Source: JBDKGV01 sp039798005 (GTDB lineage Bacteria > Fibrobacterota > Fibrobacteria > UBA5070). Taken from it: DNA of 5,683 bases. Numbering within the stretch: the first letter of the stretch is position 1; each line of letters starts with the position of its first letter. Under the pieces are notes generated by a model, which saw nothing but the letters and a program-made list of their open reading frames with translations, ran no database searches and had not been told where the DNA came from. Location of the stretch: assembly GCA_039798005.1 (NCBI GenBank), contig JBDKGV010000225.1, positions 1 to 5,683 of the forward strand, written 5' to 3'. The position numbers and the translations under genes are program-made. Below are positions 1 through 5,683 of this stretch, in pieces.

Positions 1-1
1 T

Positions 2-589
2 GTCCTGTGGCTTCTCTGGCGCCTGCTCCTGGGGCCCTCGCTTGCGATCCTGCTTCCCGCAAGCCCTCGCAAGGCGCTGACCGGATATTTGCATCAATGG
101 CGGCTCAGTGACCTTTGGGCCGCTCCATTCTCGGTGATCATTGGGGCCATGACCCATCTTGCCTGCGACCGGCTGGCCCACGACAACCACACGGAACTCG
201 TCCCGCTGCCTCATGGCCGCATTCATCTCCTGGGGCACGAACCCCAGCTTTGGCAGGTCCTGCAACTGGGCAGTTCCATCTTGGGTCTTGCATTGCTCGC
301 CCTGTGGTTCCTGATGGCGCTTCGGCGCTCCTGCCCCACGGCAACCTGGACCCTGCGGCTGTGGCCAGGCATCGCGCGCGCATCGATCCTTGGAATCCTT
401 TTTATGGGTCCCTTGGTTGCCGCAGCCGTGCATCTCGATCTTTTCACGGCATCCATCCATGACGCACGAGCGGCATTCCTCCCCGTCATCCGGCTTTATC
501 TCCCTGTGCTGACCGGGTGTCTTTTCGCTTGGTCCGTCCTGGTCTTGATTTGGCGTGCGGTGGGGTATTTGCGCACCAAAAAAGGCTGA
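2..589 (+). CDS. DUF4184 family membrane protein, C-terminal part (5' end outside window)
   Basis: The frame is open from the first bases of the window to a TGA at 587-589, giving 195 visible residues, so the true start lies upstream. A TTG at 89 could be read as a start, but the 29 residues before it are hydrophobic and continue the same fold. Hydrophobic segments lie at about residues 1-20, 40-56, 84-107, 124-147 and 162-190, so this is a polytopic inner-membrane protein. The motif GAMTHLACDRLAH (residues 48-60, with H52, D56 and H60) followed by a short loop resembles the conserved His/Asp signature of DUF4184, a family of about 240 residues. It also recalls membrane-bound metal-dependent hydrolase-like proteins, but no function is established for the family. 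The C-terminus ends in a basic RTKKG tail. An 89-base gap separates it from the downstream kinase. The family call rests on remembered motif resemblance. Confidence 0.72.
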   Translation, partial: VLWLLWRLLLGPSLAILLPASPRKALTGYLHQWRLSDLWAAPFSVIIGAMTHLACDRLAHDNHTELVPLPHGRIHLLGHEPQLWQVLQLGSSILGLALLALWFLMALRRSCPTATWTLRLWPGIARASILGILFMGPLVAAAVHLDLFTASIHDARAAFLPVIRLYLPVLTGCLFAWSVLVLIWRAVGYLRTKKG

Positions 590-642
590 TCCCCGGCTCA
601 TCCATCCATCGGCGCGGCACCACTCCTGCCTTGCGATAGTTC

Positions 643-672
643 TTGCCATGCCCGCTCCCCTCGTGTGAGAAT
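643..672 (+). promoter_or_regulatory. Possible sigma70-type promoter directly in front of the kinase gene
   Basis: TTGCCA at 643-648 matches five of six bases of the -35 consensus. GAGAAT at 667-672 matches four of six of the -10 consensus, with an 18-base spacer. Transcription would then begin at about 679, the A of the kinase start codon, which would make the message leaderless. The match is weak and could be chance. Confidence 0.15.
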
Positions 673-678
673 GGGTCG

Positions 679-2802
679 ATGGACAGCTCGCGCCGCATCT
701 TCTCTCCGCTGATCTTTGCTGGTCTTGCCGGTCTCTTGGTGGCGATGGGACATCTGATGCTGGACATTCCCGGCGCAGGAGGCGTGAAAAGCAATTTCGC
801 GGAAGTGGCCCTGGTCATCAGCCTTCCCTTCCTGCCGCGATGGTACCATGCGTTGCTGCTGTCCCTGTTCACCGTATTCAATGTCGCGCCGGAGGGTTCC
901 ATCCTGACAGAGGCGTTGAACCATGTGATCGCCTTTCCCGTGCTCTGGTGGACTTGGCACCGATGGGGCATGATGCGCGAAACCCCTCGATTCGTGTTGA
1001 CATGGATCGCCCTGATCGCCGGGTATTATTTCCTGGGCTTGGTTCCGTTGATCTATGTCATGAAGCTGATCCTCGGTGAGGTGAATCTGGCGCAGGCCTT
1101 GGCTGGCACCCTGCTCGTGAGCCGCTCCATCGTGTACGAGTATCTGGCGACCACCTTCGTCGCCGTCTTCTACTTCCTCATGGTCCGCGAGTTGAAGTTT
1201 CGCAGGGAGGCCCAGCAGGACCTCGAACTGCGCAACGCGGAACTGTCCCGGCACAAGCAACTCCTGGAAGCCCAGTTCGATGCCACCCAAGAGGGAATCC
1301 TCGTCGTGTCCCATGATCGCAAGCTGTTGTCCTGGAACCGGAGATTCGTGGAAATTTGGCAGGTGCCGCCGGAGATCCTGGCCTCACGCGACGAACCCGC
1401 CCTGCTCCAGCACGCCGTGGAACTGGTCGGGAATCGGGCCGAATTCTCTCAGACCGTTGCAACCCTCCATGATGACGCGACGGCGAACGTCCAAGACCTG
1501 GTGCACCTCAAGGACGGGCGCACGCTGGTGCGGTTCACCACCCCGATCCGCTATGGCGGCAATCAGATCCCCGAGCGCATGTGGTTCTTCCGGGACATCA
1601 CCGATCTGGAGAATGCCCAGGCTGAACGGGAAAGCCTTCAGGCCAAGCTCTTCCAAAGCCAAAAAATGGAGGCGATCGGGCAGTTGGCCGGAGGCGTGGC
1701 CCACGACTTCAACAATTCGCTGGGCGTGATCCTGGGGGCGGCGGAACTGGCCGGCATGGCGGACATCCCGGGGGAATCGCGATCGTACTTGGACATGATC
1801 GTCACGGCCGCACGGCGCGCAAGCTCTCTCACGCGCAAGCTCCTTTCGTTCTCGCGCCAAGGCACCCGCAGCATGGACATGATCGATGCCGGTGCCGTCG
1901 CCCGCGACACCGTCGCCCTGCTCCAAAGCAGCATCGACAAGCGCATCACGCTTGTCATGGAAAACAAGGCCACCCGAAGCCATGTGATGGGTGACACAGG
2001 ATTGTTGCAGAACGCCCTCATGAACCTGGGCATCAACGCAAGCCATGCCATGCCCGAAGGCGGCACCATCACCGTGACGCTTGACAACATCCATCTCGAC
2101 GAGGACTATTGCGAGGCCTCCCCGTTCAAGCTCGTGCCCGGCGATCATCTGGAAATCGGGGTGAGGGACACCGGCAGCGGCATCGCGCCGGAGAACCTGA
2201 CCCGGATCTTCGAGCCGTTCTTCACCACCAAGGAGGAAGGCAAGGGAACTGGACTGGGACTTGCGTCGGTCTACGGGGTCATGCAGGACCACGAAGGCGC
2301 CATCACCGTCTACTCGGAACTTGGCGCAGGCACCGCATTCCGGCTCTATTTCCCGCTCCCGCCCGACACCTTGGGCCTATACGAAGACATGGTGACGCAA
2401 CCCGAAAGCATCCCCACAGGCACCGGTACGATCCTCTTGGTCGACGACGAGGCGATGATCCGCAAGACGGCAGGCACCATGCTCGAACGACTGGGCTACA
2501 AGGTCCTGTTCGCGCGCGATGGACTCGAAGCCTTGGAGATCTACCAGGCCTGCCGCGAGGAGATCGGGATCGTGCTCATGGACATGATCATGCCCAAGCT
2601 TGGCGGTCGCCAGACCTTCGCGCGCTTGCGCGAACTCGACCATACCCTCCCGATCGTCATCTGTTCGGGATTCTCTAAAGTCCAAGACCTCGATGCGCTC
2701 AAGGAAAAGGGCATCTCAGGATTCCTGCAAAAGCCTTTCCGGCGCGCCCAACTGGCACAGGCCGTATCGGCTTCGATCCGCAAGTCCTACCAAGGGGCTT
2801 GA
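679..2802 (+). CDS. Membrane-anchored hybrid sensor histidine kinase (TM region-PAS-HisKA-HATPase_c-REC)
   Basis: This predicted inner-membrane kinase autophosphorylates on His and passes the phosphate to its own receiver domain. The 707 residues comprise: a hydrophobic region of about five or six membrane helices (residues 11-170) with no large extracytoplasmic sensor domain; a short coiled-coil-like linker (171-198); a PAS domain (about 199-310); a HisKA dimerisation helix with the H-box GGVAHDFNN and phospho-acceptor H342; a HATPase_c domain with the N-box (N449, N453), G1 box DTGSG (497-501), FEPFFTTK and GTGLGL (523-528); and a C-terminal receiver (about 583-703) with acidic residues D589/D590, phospho-acceptor D635, S663 and K685. 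All catalytic residues are present. The ATG at 679 is preferred because the frame extends upstream only to a TTG at 643, but no good Shine-Dalgarno site precedes it. No DNA-binding domain or separate response regulator lies nearby, so the output is unknown, perhaps a phosphorelay through a histidine phosphotransfer protein encoded elsewhere. The signal sensed is also unknown. Confidence 0.93.
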   Translation: MDSSRRIFSPLIFAGLAGLLVAMGHLMLDIPGAGGVKSNFAEVALVISLPFLPRWYHALLLSLFTVFNVAPEGSILTEALNHVIAFPVLWWTWHRWGMMRETPRFVLTWIALIAGYYFLGLVPLIYVMKLILGEVNLAQALAGTLLVSRSIVYEYLATTFVAVFYFLMVRELKFRREAQQDLELRNAELSRHKQLLEAQFDATQEGILVVSHDRKLLSWNRRFVEIWQVPPEILASRDEPALLQHAVELVGNRAEFSQTVATLHDDATANVQDLVHLKDGRTLVRFTTPIRYGGNQIPERMWFFRDITDLENAQAERESLQAKLFQSQKMEAIGQLAGGVAHDFNNSLGVILGAAELAGMADIPGESRSYLDMIVTAARRASSLTRKLLSFSRQGTRSMDMIDAGAVARDTVALLQSSIDKRITLVMENKATRSHVMGDTGLLQNALMNLGINASHAMPEGGTITVTLDNIHLDEDYCEASPFKLVPGDHLEIGVRDTGSGIAPENLTRIFEPFFTTKEEGKGTGLGLASVYGVMQDHEGAITVYSELGAGTAFRLYFPLPPDTLGLYEDMVTQPESIPTGTGTILLVDDEAMIRKTAGTMLERLGYKVLFARDGLEALEIYQACREEIGIVLMDMIMPKLGGRQTFARLRELDHTLPIVICSGFSKVQDLDALKEKGISGFLQKPFRRAQLAQAVSASIRKSYQGA

Positions 2803-2828
2803 CCGGACCTCTGCCGATTGCGGTCAGG
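2798..2828 (+). terminator. Stem-loop at the kinase stop codon, weak terminator candidate
   Basis: CTTGACCG (2798-2805) pairs with CGGTCAGG (2821-2828) across a 15-base loop, with one G-U pair. It overlaps the kinase stop codon. No run of T follows, so it is not a classical Rho-independent terminator, but its position between convergent genes suits a 3'-end structure. Confidence 0.25.
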
Positions 2829-2878
2829 ATCGCGCACACAGGCGATGATGAGCGAAGCGAGCAAGGCGGGAAGCAGGC

Positions 2879-2893
2879 CCTGAATCGTTCAGG
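2879..2893. repeat. Short inverted repeat over the bcp stop codon
   Basis: CCTGAA (2879-2884) and TTCAGG (2888-2893) form a perfect 6-base-pair stem around a TCG loop. It spans the bcp stop codon at the end of the minus-strand gene. It has no T-tract on either strand, so a role in termination is only possible. Nothing else recognisable lies in the 86-base gap between the convergent kinase and bcp genes. Confidence 0.25.
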
Positions 2894-3356
2894 AAGGCAG
2901 ACTCTCCAGCGCCTCCAGGACCTCGTCGACATGGCCCTTGACCTTGACCGGGCTCCAGACCTTGGCGACCTTGCCCGAAGCGTCGATCAAGAAGGTGCTG
3001 CGCACGATTCCCATGCCCTCACGGCCCATGAACTTCTTCATCTGCCAAACACCGAAGGCCTCGCAGGCCTTGCCGTCCTCGTCCACCAGGAGGTCGAAGG
3101 GCAGTTCCTGCTTCTCCCGGAACTTCTGGTGGCTCTTGGCCGAGTCCTTGGAGATGCCGTAGACCTTGCCCTTGGCACTGATCCGCGCAAAGTTGTCGCG
3201 AAAATCGCACGCCTCGGTCGTGCAGCCCGGCGTACTGTCCTTGGGGTAGAAGTAGATCACCACCGGCGTGCCCAAGCGGGAGAGGTCCACCGGACGGCCC
3301 TCCTGATCGTGAAGGACAAGGGCGGGAATCGAGGCGCCGGGAACAAGAACGGACAT
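2889..3356 (-). CDS. bcp: Bcp-type peroxiredoxin (thioredoxin-dependent thiol peroxidase)
   Basis: This cytoplasmic antioxidant enzyme reduces hydrogen peroxide and organic hydroperoxides, with electrons normally supplied by thioredoxin. The 155 residues match the usual length (the E. coli protein has 156). The thioredoxin-like fold is recognisable by FYPKDSTPGCTTEACDFRD (residues 36-54), which carries T42, the peroxidatic C45 and a second Cys, C50. Five residues apart, these match the atypical two-cysteine arrangement of E. coli-type Bcp. The conserved SKDS-SHQKF stretch (69-79), FDLLVDEDGK (87-96) and the RSTFLID strand with active-site R119 are all present. The frame extends 16 codons upstream to another ATG at 3404, but the ATG at 3356-3354 is chosen because GAAAGGG lies seven bases before it and the family starts there. 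It is transcribed alone, convergent with the kinase and divergent from corA. Nothing is missing or unusual. I see no OxyR- or PerR-like operator that I would defend. Confidence 0.96.
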   Translation of the reverse strand: MSVLVPGASIPALVLHDQEGRPVDLSRLGTPVVIYFYPKDSTPGCTTEACDFRDNFARISAKGKVYGISKDSAKSHQKFREKQELPFDLLVDEDGKACEAFGVWQMKKFMGREGMGIVRSTFLIDASGKVAKVWSPVKVKGHVDEVLEALESLPS

Positions 3357-3363
3357 GTGGTAT

Positions 3364-3370
3364 CCCTTTC
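3364..3370 (-). promoter_or_regulatory. Ribosome binding site of bcp
   Basis: On the minus strand GAAAGGG ends seven bases before the ATG at 3356. It decides the start in favour of the 155-residue form over an in-frame ATG 16 codons upstream. Confidence 0.7.
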
Positions 3371-3439
3371 GAGGACGATGAAGTGCGAGGATCAATCTAC
3401 CCATTCGCAGGAAGCACGCCCCGGGGTGCCGACGCGCCA

Positions 3440-3582
3440 GGGACCGAAGCCCGACAGGGCCGGGACCCCGCGGAGGGGGCCCGGTTCACGAGGGCCCGGC
3501 CGGGACCGGCGCAGACGGTCGCGGGGCGCCCCGCCCCCTTGTTCGTCTTTTCCCAAAGAGCGGTGGACCGGGAACGGGGACC
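3440..3582 (+). repeat. Recurring GGGACC words upstream of corA
   Basis: GGGACC occurs at 3440-3445, 3462-3467, 3502-3507 and 3577-3582, with a variant TGGACC at 3564-3569. Three of the four exact copies continue as GGGACCG. Spacing is irregular (22, 40 and 75 bases between starts). All copies have the same orientation. They could be repeated protein-binding sites or a by-product of the extreme base composition. Confidence 0.3.
3521..3534. repeat. 14-base perfect palindrome
   Basis: GCGGGGCGCCCCGC is identical to its reverse complement. It lies about 100 bases before the corA start and is followed at 3539-3551 by a T-rich stretch broken by G and C. It could be a dimer-binding operator, or a stem in the corA leader if transcription starts further upstream. 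Function is unproven. Confidence 0.4.
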
Positions 3583-3619
3583 GTGACTAAACTTTGACCG
3601 GGGATTGGAAGACCGCTTC

Positions 3620-3625
3620 AAGGAG
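3620..3625 (+). promoter_or_regulatory. Ribosome binding site of corA
   Basis: AAGGAG lies nine bases before the ATG at 3635. It is a near-perfect Shine-Dalgarno site and selects that ATG over the upstream in-frame TTG at 3605. Confidence 0.75.
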
Positions 3626-3634
3626 ACTCGAGAT

Positions 3635-4585
3635 ATGCGCGAAAGCTGGACGCTGCAGGAGGGACGCCCCCAGAGTTGCGACGAGGGCGAGATCATCCTC
3701 TATACAACGCCCAGCGCACTCGAGAAGGCCGAACTCCAGGAAACGTGGGGTATCGACGCGCACCTGCTGGAATCCTGCCTGGATGATGACGAACTCCCTC
3801 GTCTGGAACTGGATGAGGCGCAGATCGGCCTTGTGCTCAAGCGCCCCCGGCCACACAAGTCGCAGGACGGATTTTTCTTCAAGGTCGCGTCCATGGGGGT
3901 CTTTTCCGTGCCCGGAAAGATCCTTGTCGTGTGCAACGAACCGGTGGACATCTTCGCCGCGCGGCGCATGCAAGGCTGCAAGGACTTGCGCACCTATCTG
4001 CTCCTGTTGGTGTACCAGACCACGGTCCATTTTCTGGAACACATGAAGGTGATCCGGATGATCGCCGAATCCATCGAAGGCCGCCTGAACAAGACCGTGG
4101 AAAACCAAGGGCTGATGGATCTCTACACCTTGGAAAAAGGCATCGTCTACTACCTGAACGCCGTGAGCGGGAACCAGGCCGTGATCGAGCGCCTGAAGCT
4201 CATGTCCACCCGCCTGGGGTTTTCCTCGGACGACGCGGAACTGCTTGAGGACATCGCCATCGAGAACGGCCAGTGCTACAAGCTGGCCGAGATCCAGTCG
4301 TCGATTCTTGACAACATGATCGACACCCACGCCTCGATCTCGGGCAACAACCTGAACATCCTGATGAAAAAGCTCACGGTCCTGTCCGTGGTGTTCATGC
4401 CGCTGAACCTGCTTGCAGGAGTCGGAGGCATGTCGGAGTGGAGCGCGTTCACCACCCGGCTCAACCCTGCCGTGGCCTACCTGCTTGCCTTGGCGATCCT
4501 GGTGGCCGTGGGCTACGGAACCTACCTCATCTTGGAACGCCAAGGTTTGGGTGACAAAGTGAAATCCAAGCCCCGCCGGAGATAA
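3635..4585 (+). CDS. corA: CorA-family divalent cation (Mg2+) transporter with a GMS variant of the GMN motif
   Basis: This is a predicted inner-membrane pentameric channel for Mg2+ or a related divalent ion. It has 316 residues: a cytoplasmic alpha/beta domain (about 1-130), a long helical stalk (about 130-245) and two C-terminal membrane helices (about 246-264 and 279-300), ending in a basic KSKPRRR tail. That is the standard CorA architecture and length. Aligned by eye to Thermotoga CorA through the FMPL segment, the pore residues N241, M244, L247 and M255 fall at the equivalents of N288, M291, L294 and M302. The signature tripeptide at the outer mouth reads G265-M266-S267 instead of GMN, and the following loop (EWSAFTTRLNP) lacks the usual MPE. 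The start at 3635 is supported by AAGGAG nine bases upstream. ligA follows after three bases, so the two genes are probably cotranscribed. Because GMN is altered, the ion specificity (Mg2+, Co2+, Ni2+ or Zn2+) cannot be assumed. Confidence 0.9.
   Translation: MRESWTLQEGRPQSCDEGEIILYTTPSALEKAELQETWGIDAHLLESCLDDDELPRLELDEAQIGLVLKRPRPHKSQDGFFFKVASMGVFSVPGKILVVCNEPVDIFAARRMQGCKDLRTYLLLLVYQTTVHFLEHMKVIRMIAESIEGRLNKTVENQGLMDLYTLEKGIVYYLNAVSGNQAVIERLKLMSTRLGFSSDDAELLEDIAIENGQCYKLAEIQSSILDNMIDTHASISGNNLNILMKKLTVLSVVFMPLNLLAGVGGMSEWSAFTTRLNPAVAYLLALAILVAVGYGTYLILERQGLGDKVKSKPRRR
4578..4581 (+). promoter_or_regulatory. Ribosome binding site of ligA inside the end of corA
   Basis: GGAG lies seven bases before the ligA ATG and overlaps the last two sense codons of corA. 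This arrangement suggests translational coupling between the two genes. Confidence 0.6.
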
Positions 4586-4588
4586 GCC

Positions 4589-5683
4589 ATGGACACGCCC
4601 GATCTGTTCGCCGCCCCAGCCCAAGACCAGGCACGCTTGGACCAGCTGGCTCAAGAGCTTGCCGCCCACGACTTGGCGTACTACCGCGATGCGGGTCCGT
4701 CCATCGACGACGCGGCGTACGACCTGCTGCGCAATGAATACGACAGCCTGGCGGACCGGCTTGACATCCCCGCCGGCAACCGGTACACCCGATCGGTCGG
4801 GGACGACCATTCCGACGGATTCGAGACGGTCGTGCACCGCAGCCGGATGCTGTCGCTTGAGAAGGCCGCCACCAGCCACAAGCTGCTTGCGGCCGGCCAG
4901 GAGGACTACCCGGCCCGGGAGGCTCAGGAACTTCCCGACTGGAGGAACTCCACCTCCTGGGGGAAGTGCACCGTTTGGTTTGACAGAATCCGTCAAATTT
5001 CCCCCGAAGGCCCCGTCCCGCTCGTCGTGGAGCCCAAGATCGACGGGATCTCCGTATCGCTCACCTACGAGGGCGGCAAGCTCGTGCAGGCGGCCACCCG
5101 GGGCGACGGCGTGCGGGGCGACGTGATCACCGCCCAGGTGCTGGCAAGCCAAGCGGCGCCCGCCACCGTGCCTGAGAGGGCACGCTTCGAGGTGCGCGGT
5201 GAACTGCACCTGCCCACCGGGGCATTCCAAGCCCTGAACCAACGGCAGGAAGAGGCGCAGGAACCGGCCTTCCGCAATCCTCGCAACGCCTGCGCCGGAC
5301 TGATGAAGCGCAAGGATCCCGGGACCCTCGCGGGATGCGGCGTCCGCGCCTTCCTGTACTTCATCCCTGAAGGCCATGGGATGAGCCTGCCCGACTCCCA
5401 GTGGAATCGCTTGGAATGGCTGAAAGCCCAAGGGTTCCTCGTGCATCCAGACACCGTGCGGGTGGACAGCCTGGAAGCGGCGCACGCCCGTTGCCTGGAC
5501 TTCGCGGCCCGACGCTTCTCGCTCGACCATGAGGTCGACGGCATGGTCCTGAAGGTGGATGATTGCTCCTTGTGGGAGCAGTTGGAGGGCACCGACCACC
5601 ACCCCCATTGGGGCCTTGCCTACAAGTTCCCGCCCGAACGGAAGTCGACAAGGCTTCTCGGGATCACCATCCAGGTGGGACGT
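4589..5683 (+). CDS. ligA: NAD-dependent DNA ligase LigA, N-terminal 365 residues (3' end outside window)
   Basis: LigA seals nicks in double-stranded DNA during replication and repair, using NAD+ to adenylate itself. The frame runs from the ATG at 4589 to the window edge without a stop. About half of a typical ligase of roughly 670 residues is visible: domain Ia (about 10-60, AYYRDAGPSIDDAAYD with Y31, D41, Y44 and D45 for NMN binding), MLSL (87-90), then the adenylation domain with catalytic K150 in EPKIDG, RGDG (171-174), EVRGE with E205, NPRN (230-233), VDGMVLKV with D317 and K322, and YKFP with K346. It ends in VGR, at the junction with the OB fold. All catalytic residues are intact. Unusual points are RYTRSVG where SPTQRVG is common, and about 60 residues between MLSL and the catalytic Lys, compared with about 35 in E. 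coli. The extra stretch contains atypical codons and inverted repeats. The OB, zinc-finger, HhH and BRCT parts should lie beyond the window. Confidence 0.95.
   Translation, partial: MDTPDLFAAPAQDQARLDQLAQELAAHDLAYYRDAGPSIDDAAYDLLRNEYDSLADRLDIPAGNRYTRSVGDDHSDGFETVVHRSRMLSLEKAATSHKLLAAGQEDYPAREAQELPDWRNSTSWGKCTVWFDRIRQISPEGPVPLVVEPKIDGISVSLTYEGGKLVQAATRGDGVRGDVITAQVLASQAAPATVPERARFEVRGELHLPTGAFQALNQRQEEAQEPAFRNPRNACAGLMKRKDPGTLAGCGVRAFLYFIPEGHGMSLPDSQWNRLEWLKAQGFLVHPDTVRVDSLEAAHARCLDFAARRFSLDHEVDGMVLKVDDCSLWEQLEGTDHHPHWGLAYKFPPERKSTRLLGITIQVGR
4930..4967 (+). repeat. Nested inverted repeat within the ligA insertion
   Basis: ACTTCCC (4930-4936) pairs with GGGAAGT (4961-4967), enclosing GGAGG (4941-4945) paired with CCTCC (4953-4957). 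This gives 12 base pairs with a small internal loop and a 7-base apical loop. The structure falls in codons 114-127 of ligA, within the segment that has no counterpart in E. coli LigA. Confidence 0.45.
4979..4997 (+). repeat. Second short inverted repeat in ligA
   Basis: TTTGAC (4979-4984) and GTCAAA (4992-4997) form a 6-base-pair stem around a 7-base loop. It lies 11 bases after the nested repeat and in a locally A/T-richer patch of ligA. Confidence 0.35.

Larger units (their letters stand above)
3357..3634. other. Divergent bcp-corA intergenic region with an extremely G/C-rich core
   Basis: This 278-base stretch separates the divergent starts of bcp and corA and must hold both promoters. 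Its core at 3421-3540 is 100 G/C out of 120 bases by count, well above the flanking genes. The core contains the palindromes CCCCGGGG (3419-3426) and CCGCGG (3468-3473), a 14-base palindrome at 3521-3534, two copies of GGGCCCGG (3477-3484 and 3492-3499) and several GGGACC words. The only promoter-like pair for corA is TGGACC (3564-3569) and TAAACT (3588-3593) with an 18-base spacer, four of six matches each, which is weak. No convincing bcp promoter was found. Short open frames on both strands look like by-products of the G/C content and show no family resemblance. Confidence 0.6.

Noticed and set aside
598..2292. Minus-strand open frames of 238 and 302 codons opposite the kinase gene
   Set aside because: These sit in the same antiparallel codon register as the kinase and have low-complexity composition. 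The sense strand encodes intact PAS, HisKA and HATPase domains.
2845..2883. Twelve-codon open frame in the gap between the kinase and bcp
   Set aside because: It is too short, has no clear ribosome site and no recognised product.
3457..3504. Possible G-quadruplex from five G-tracts
   Set aside because: The loops between tracts are 2, 10, 12 and 7 bases. C-rich segments that would pair with the G-tracts lie between them, so ordinary duplex or hairpin structure is more likely.
2799..3590. Plus-strand open frame of 263 codons opposite bcp
   Set aside because: It overlaps the well-supported bcp gene in antisense, has no recognisable domain and ends in a low-complexity Arg/Gly/Pro stretch produced by the G/C-rich intergenic region.
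3594..3622. TTGACC at 3594-3599 as a -35 box for corA
   Set aside because: The matching -10 position reads TTCAAG and overlaps the corA Shine-Dalgarno site, so transcription would start too late to include the ribosome site.
679..4585. A combined stress-response locus of kinase, peroxiredoxin and CorA
   Set aside because: The genes are on different strands with separate control regions, and no shared operator or partner gene links them. Adjacency alone does not support a dedicated system.
3587..5608. A 673-codon open frame on the minus strand opposite corA and ligA
   Set aside because: Its codons lie exactly opposite those of corA and ligA, which share one frame. Stops there would require TTA, CTA or TCA sense codons, which G/C-rich genes avoid. 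The translation is rich in His, Gln, Gly and Val with no recognisable domain, while the sense strand encodes clear conserved motifs.

Overview
The window is ordinary-looking G/C-rich bacterial chromosome holding five protein-coding genes, two of them cut by the window edges. No RNA gene, CRISPR array, insertion sequence or phage gene is visible. Codons strongly prefer G or C in the third position. The genes belong to families spread over many phyla, so I cannot name the organism. The divergent NAD-dependent DNA ligase and the CorA variant suggest a lineage away from the best-studied model phyla, but this is inference.

Layout. (1) Positions 2-589, plus strand: the C-terminal part of a multi-pass membrane protein of the DUF4184 type. 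(2) Positions 679-2802, plus strand: a 707-residue membrane-anchored hybrid histidine kinase (membrane region, PAS, HisKA, HATPase_c, receiver). (3) Positions 2889-3356, minus strand: a 155-residue Bcp-type peroxiredoxin, convergent with the kinase across an 86-base gap. (4) Positions 3357-3634: a divergent intergenic region with a core of about 83% G+C that contains palindromes and a recurring GGGACC word. (5) Positions 3635-4585, plus strand: a 316-residue CorA-family divalent cation transporter whose signature GMN tripeptide reads GMS. (6) Positions 4589-5683, plus strand: the first 365 codons of NAD-dependent DNA ligase (ligA), three bases after the corA stop and running off the window.

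How the genes relate. corA and ligA almost certainly share a transcript, and the ligA ribosome site lies inside the end of corA. The kinase is an orphan with its receiver fused on, and no DNA-binding partner lies beside it. bcp is a stand-alone peroxide-defence gene. I see no evidence that the five genes form one dedicated system.

The points most worth a second look are an in-frame insertion in LigA between the MLSL motif and the catalytic KxDG motif, where atypical codons and nested inverted repeats cluster, and the GMN-to-GMS change in an otherwise canonical CorA pore. I did not find a convincing new biological system here.
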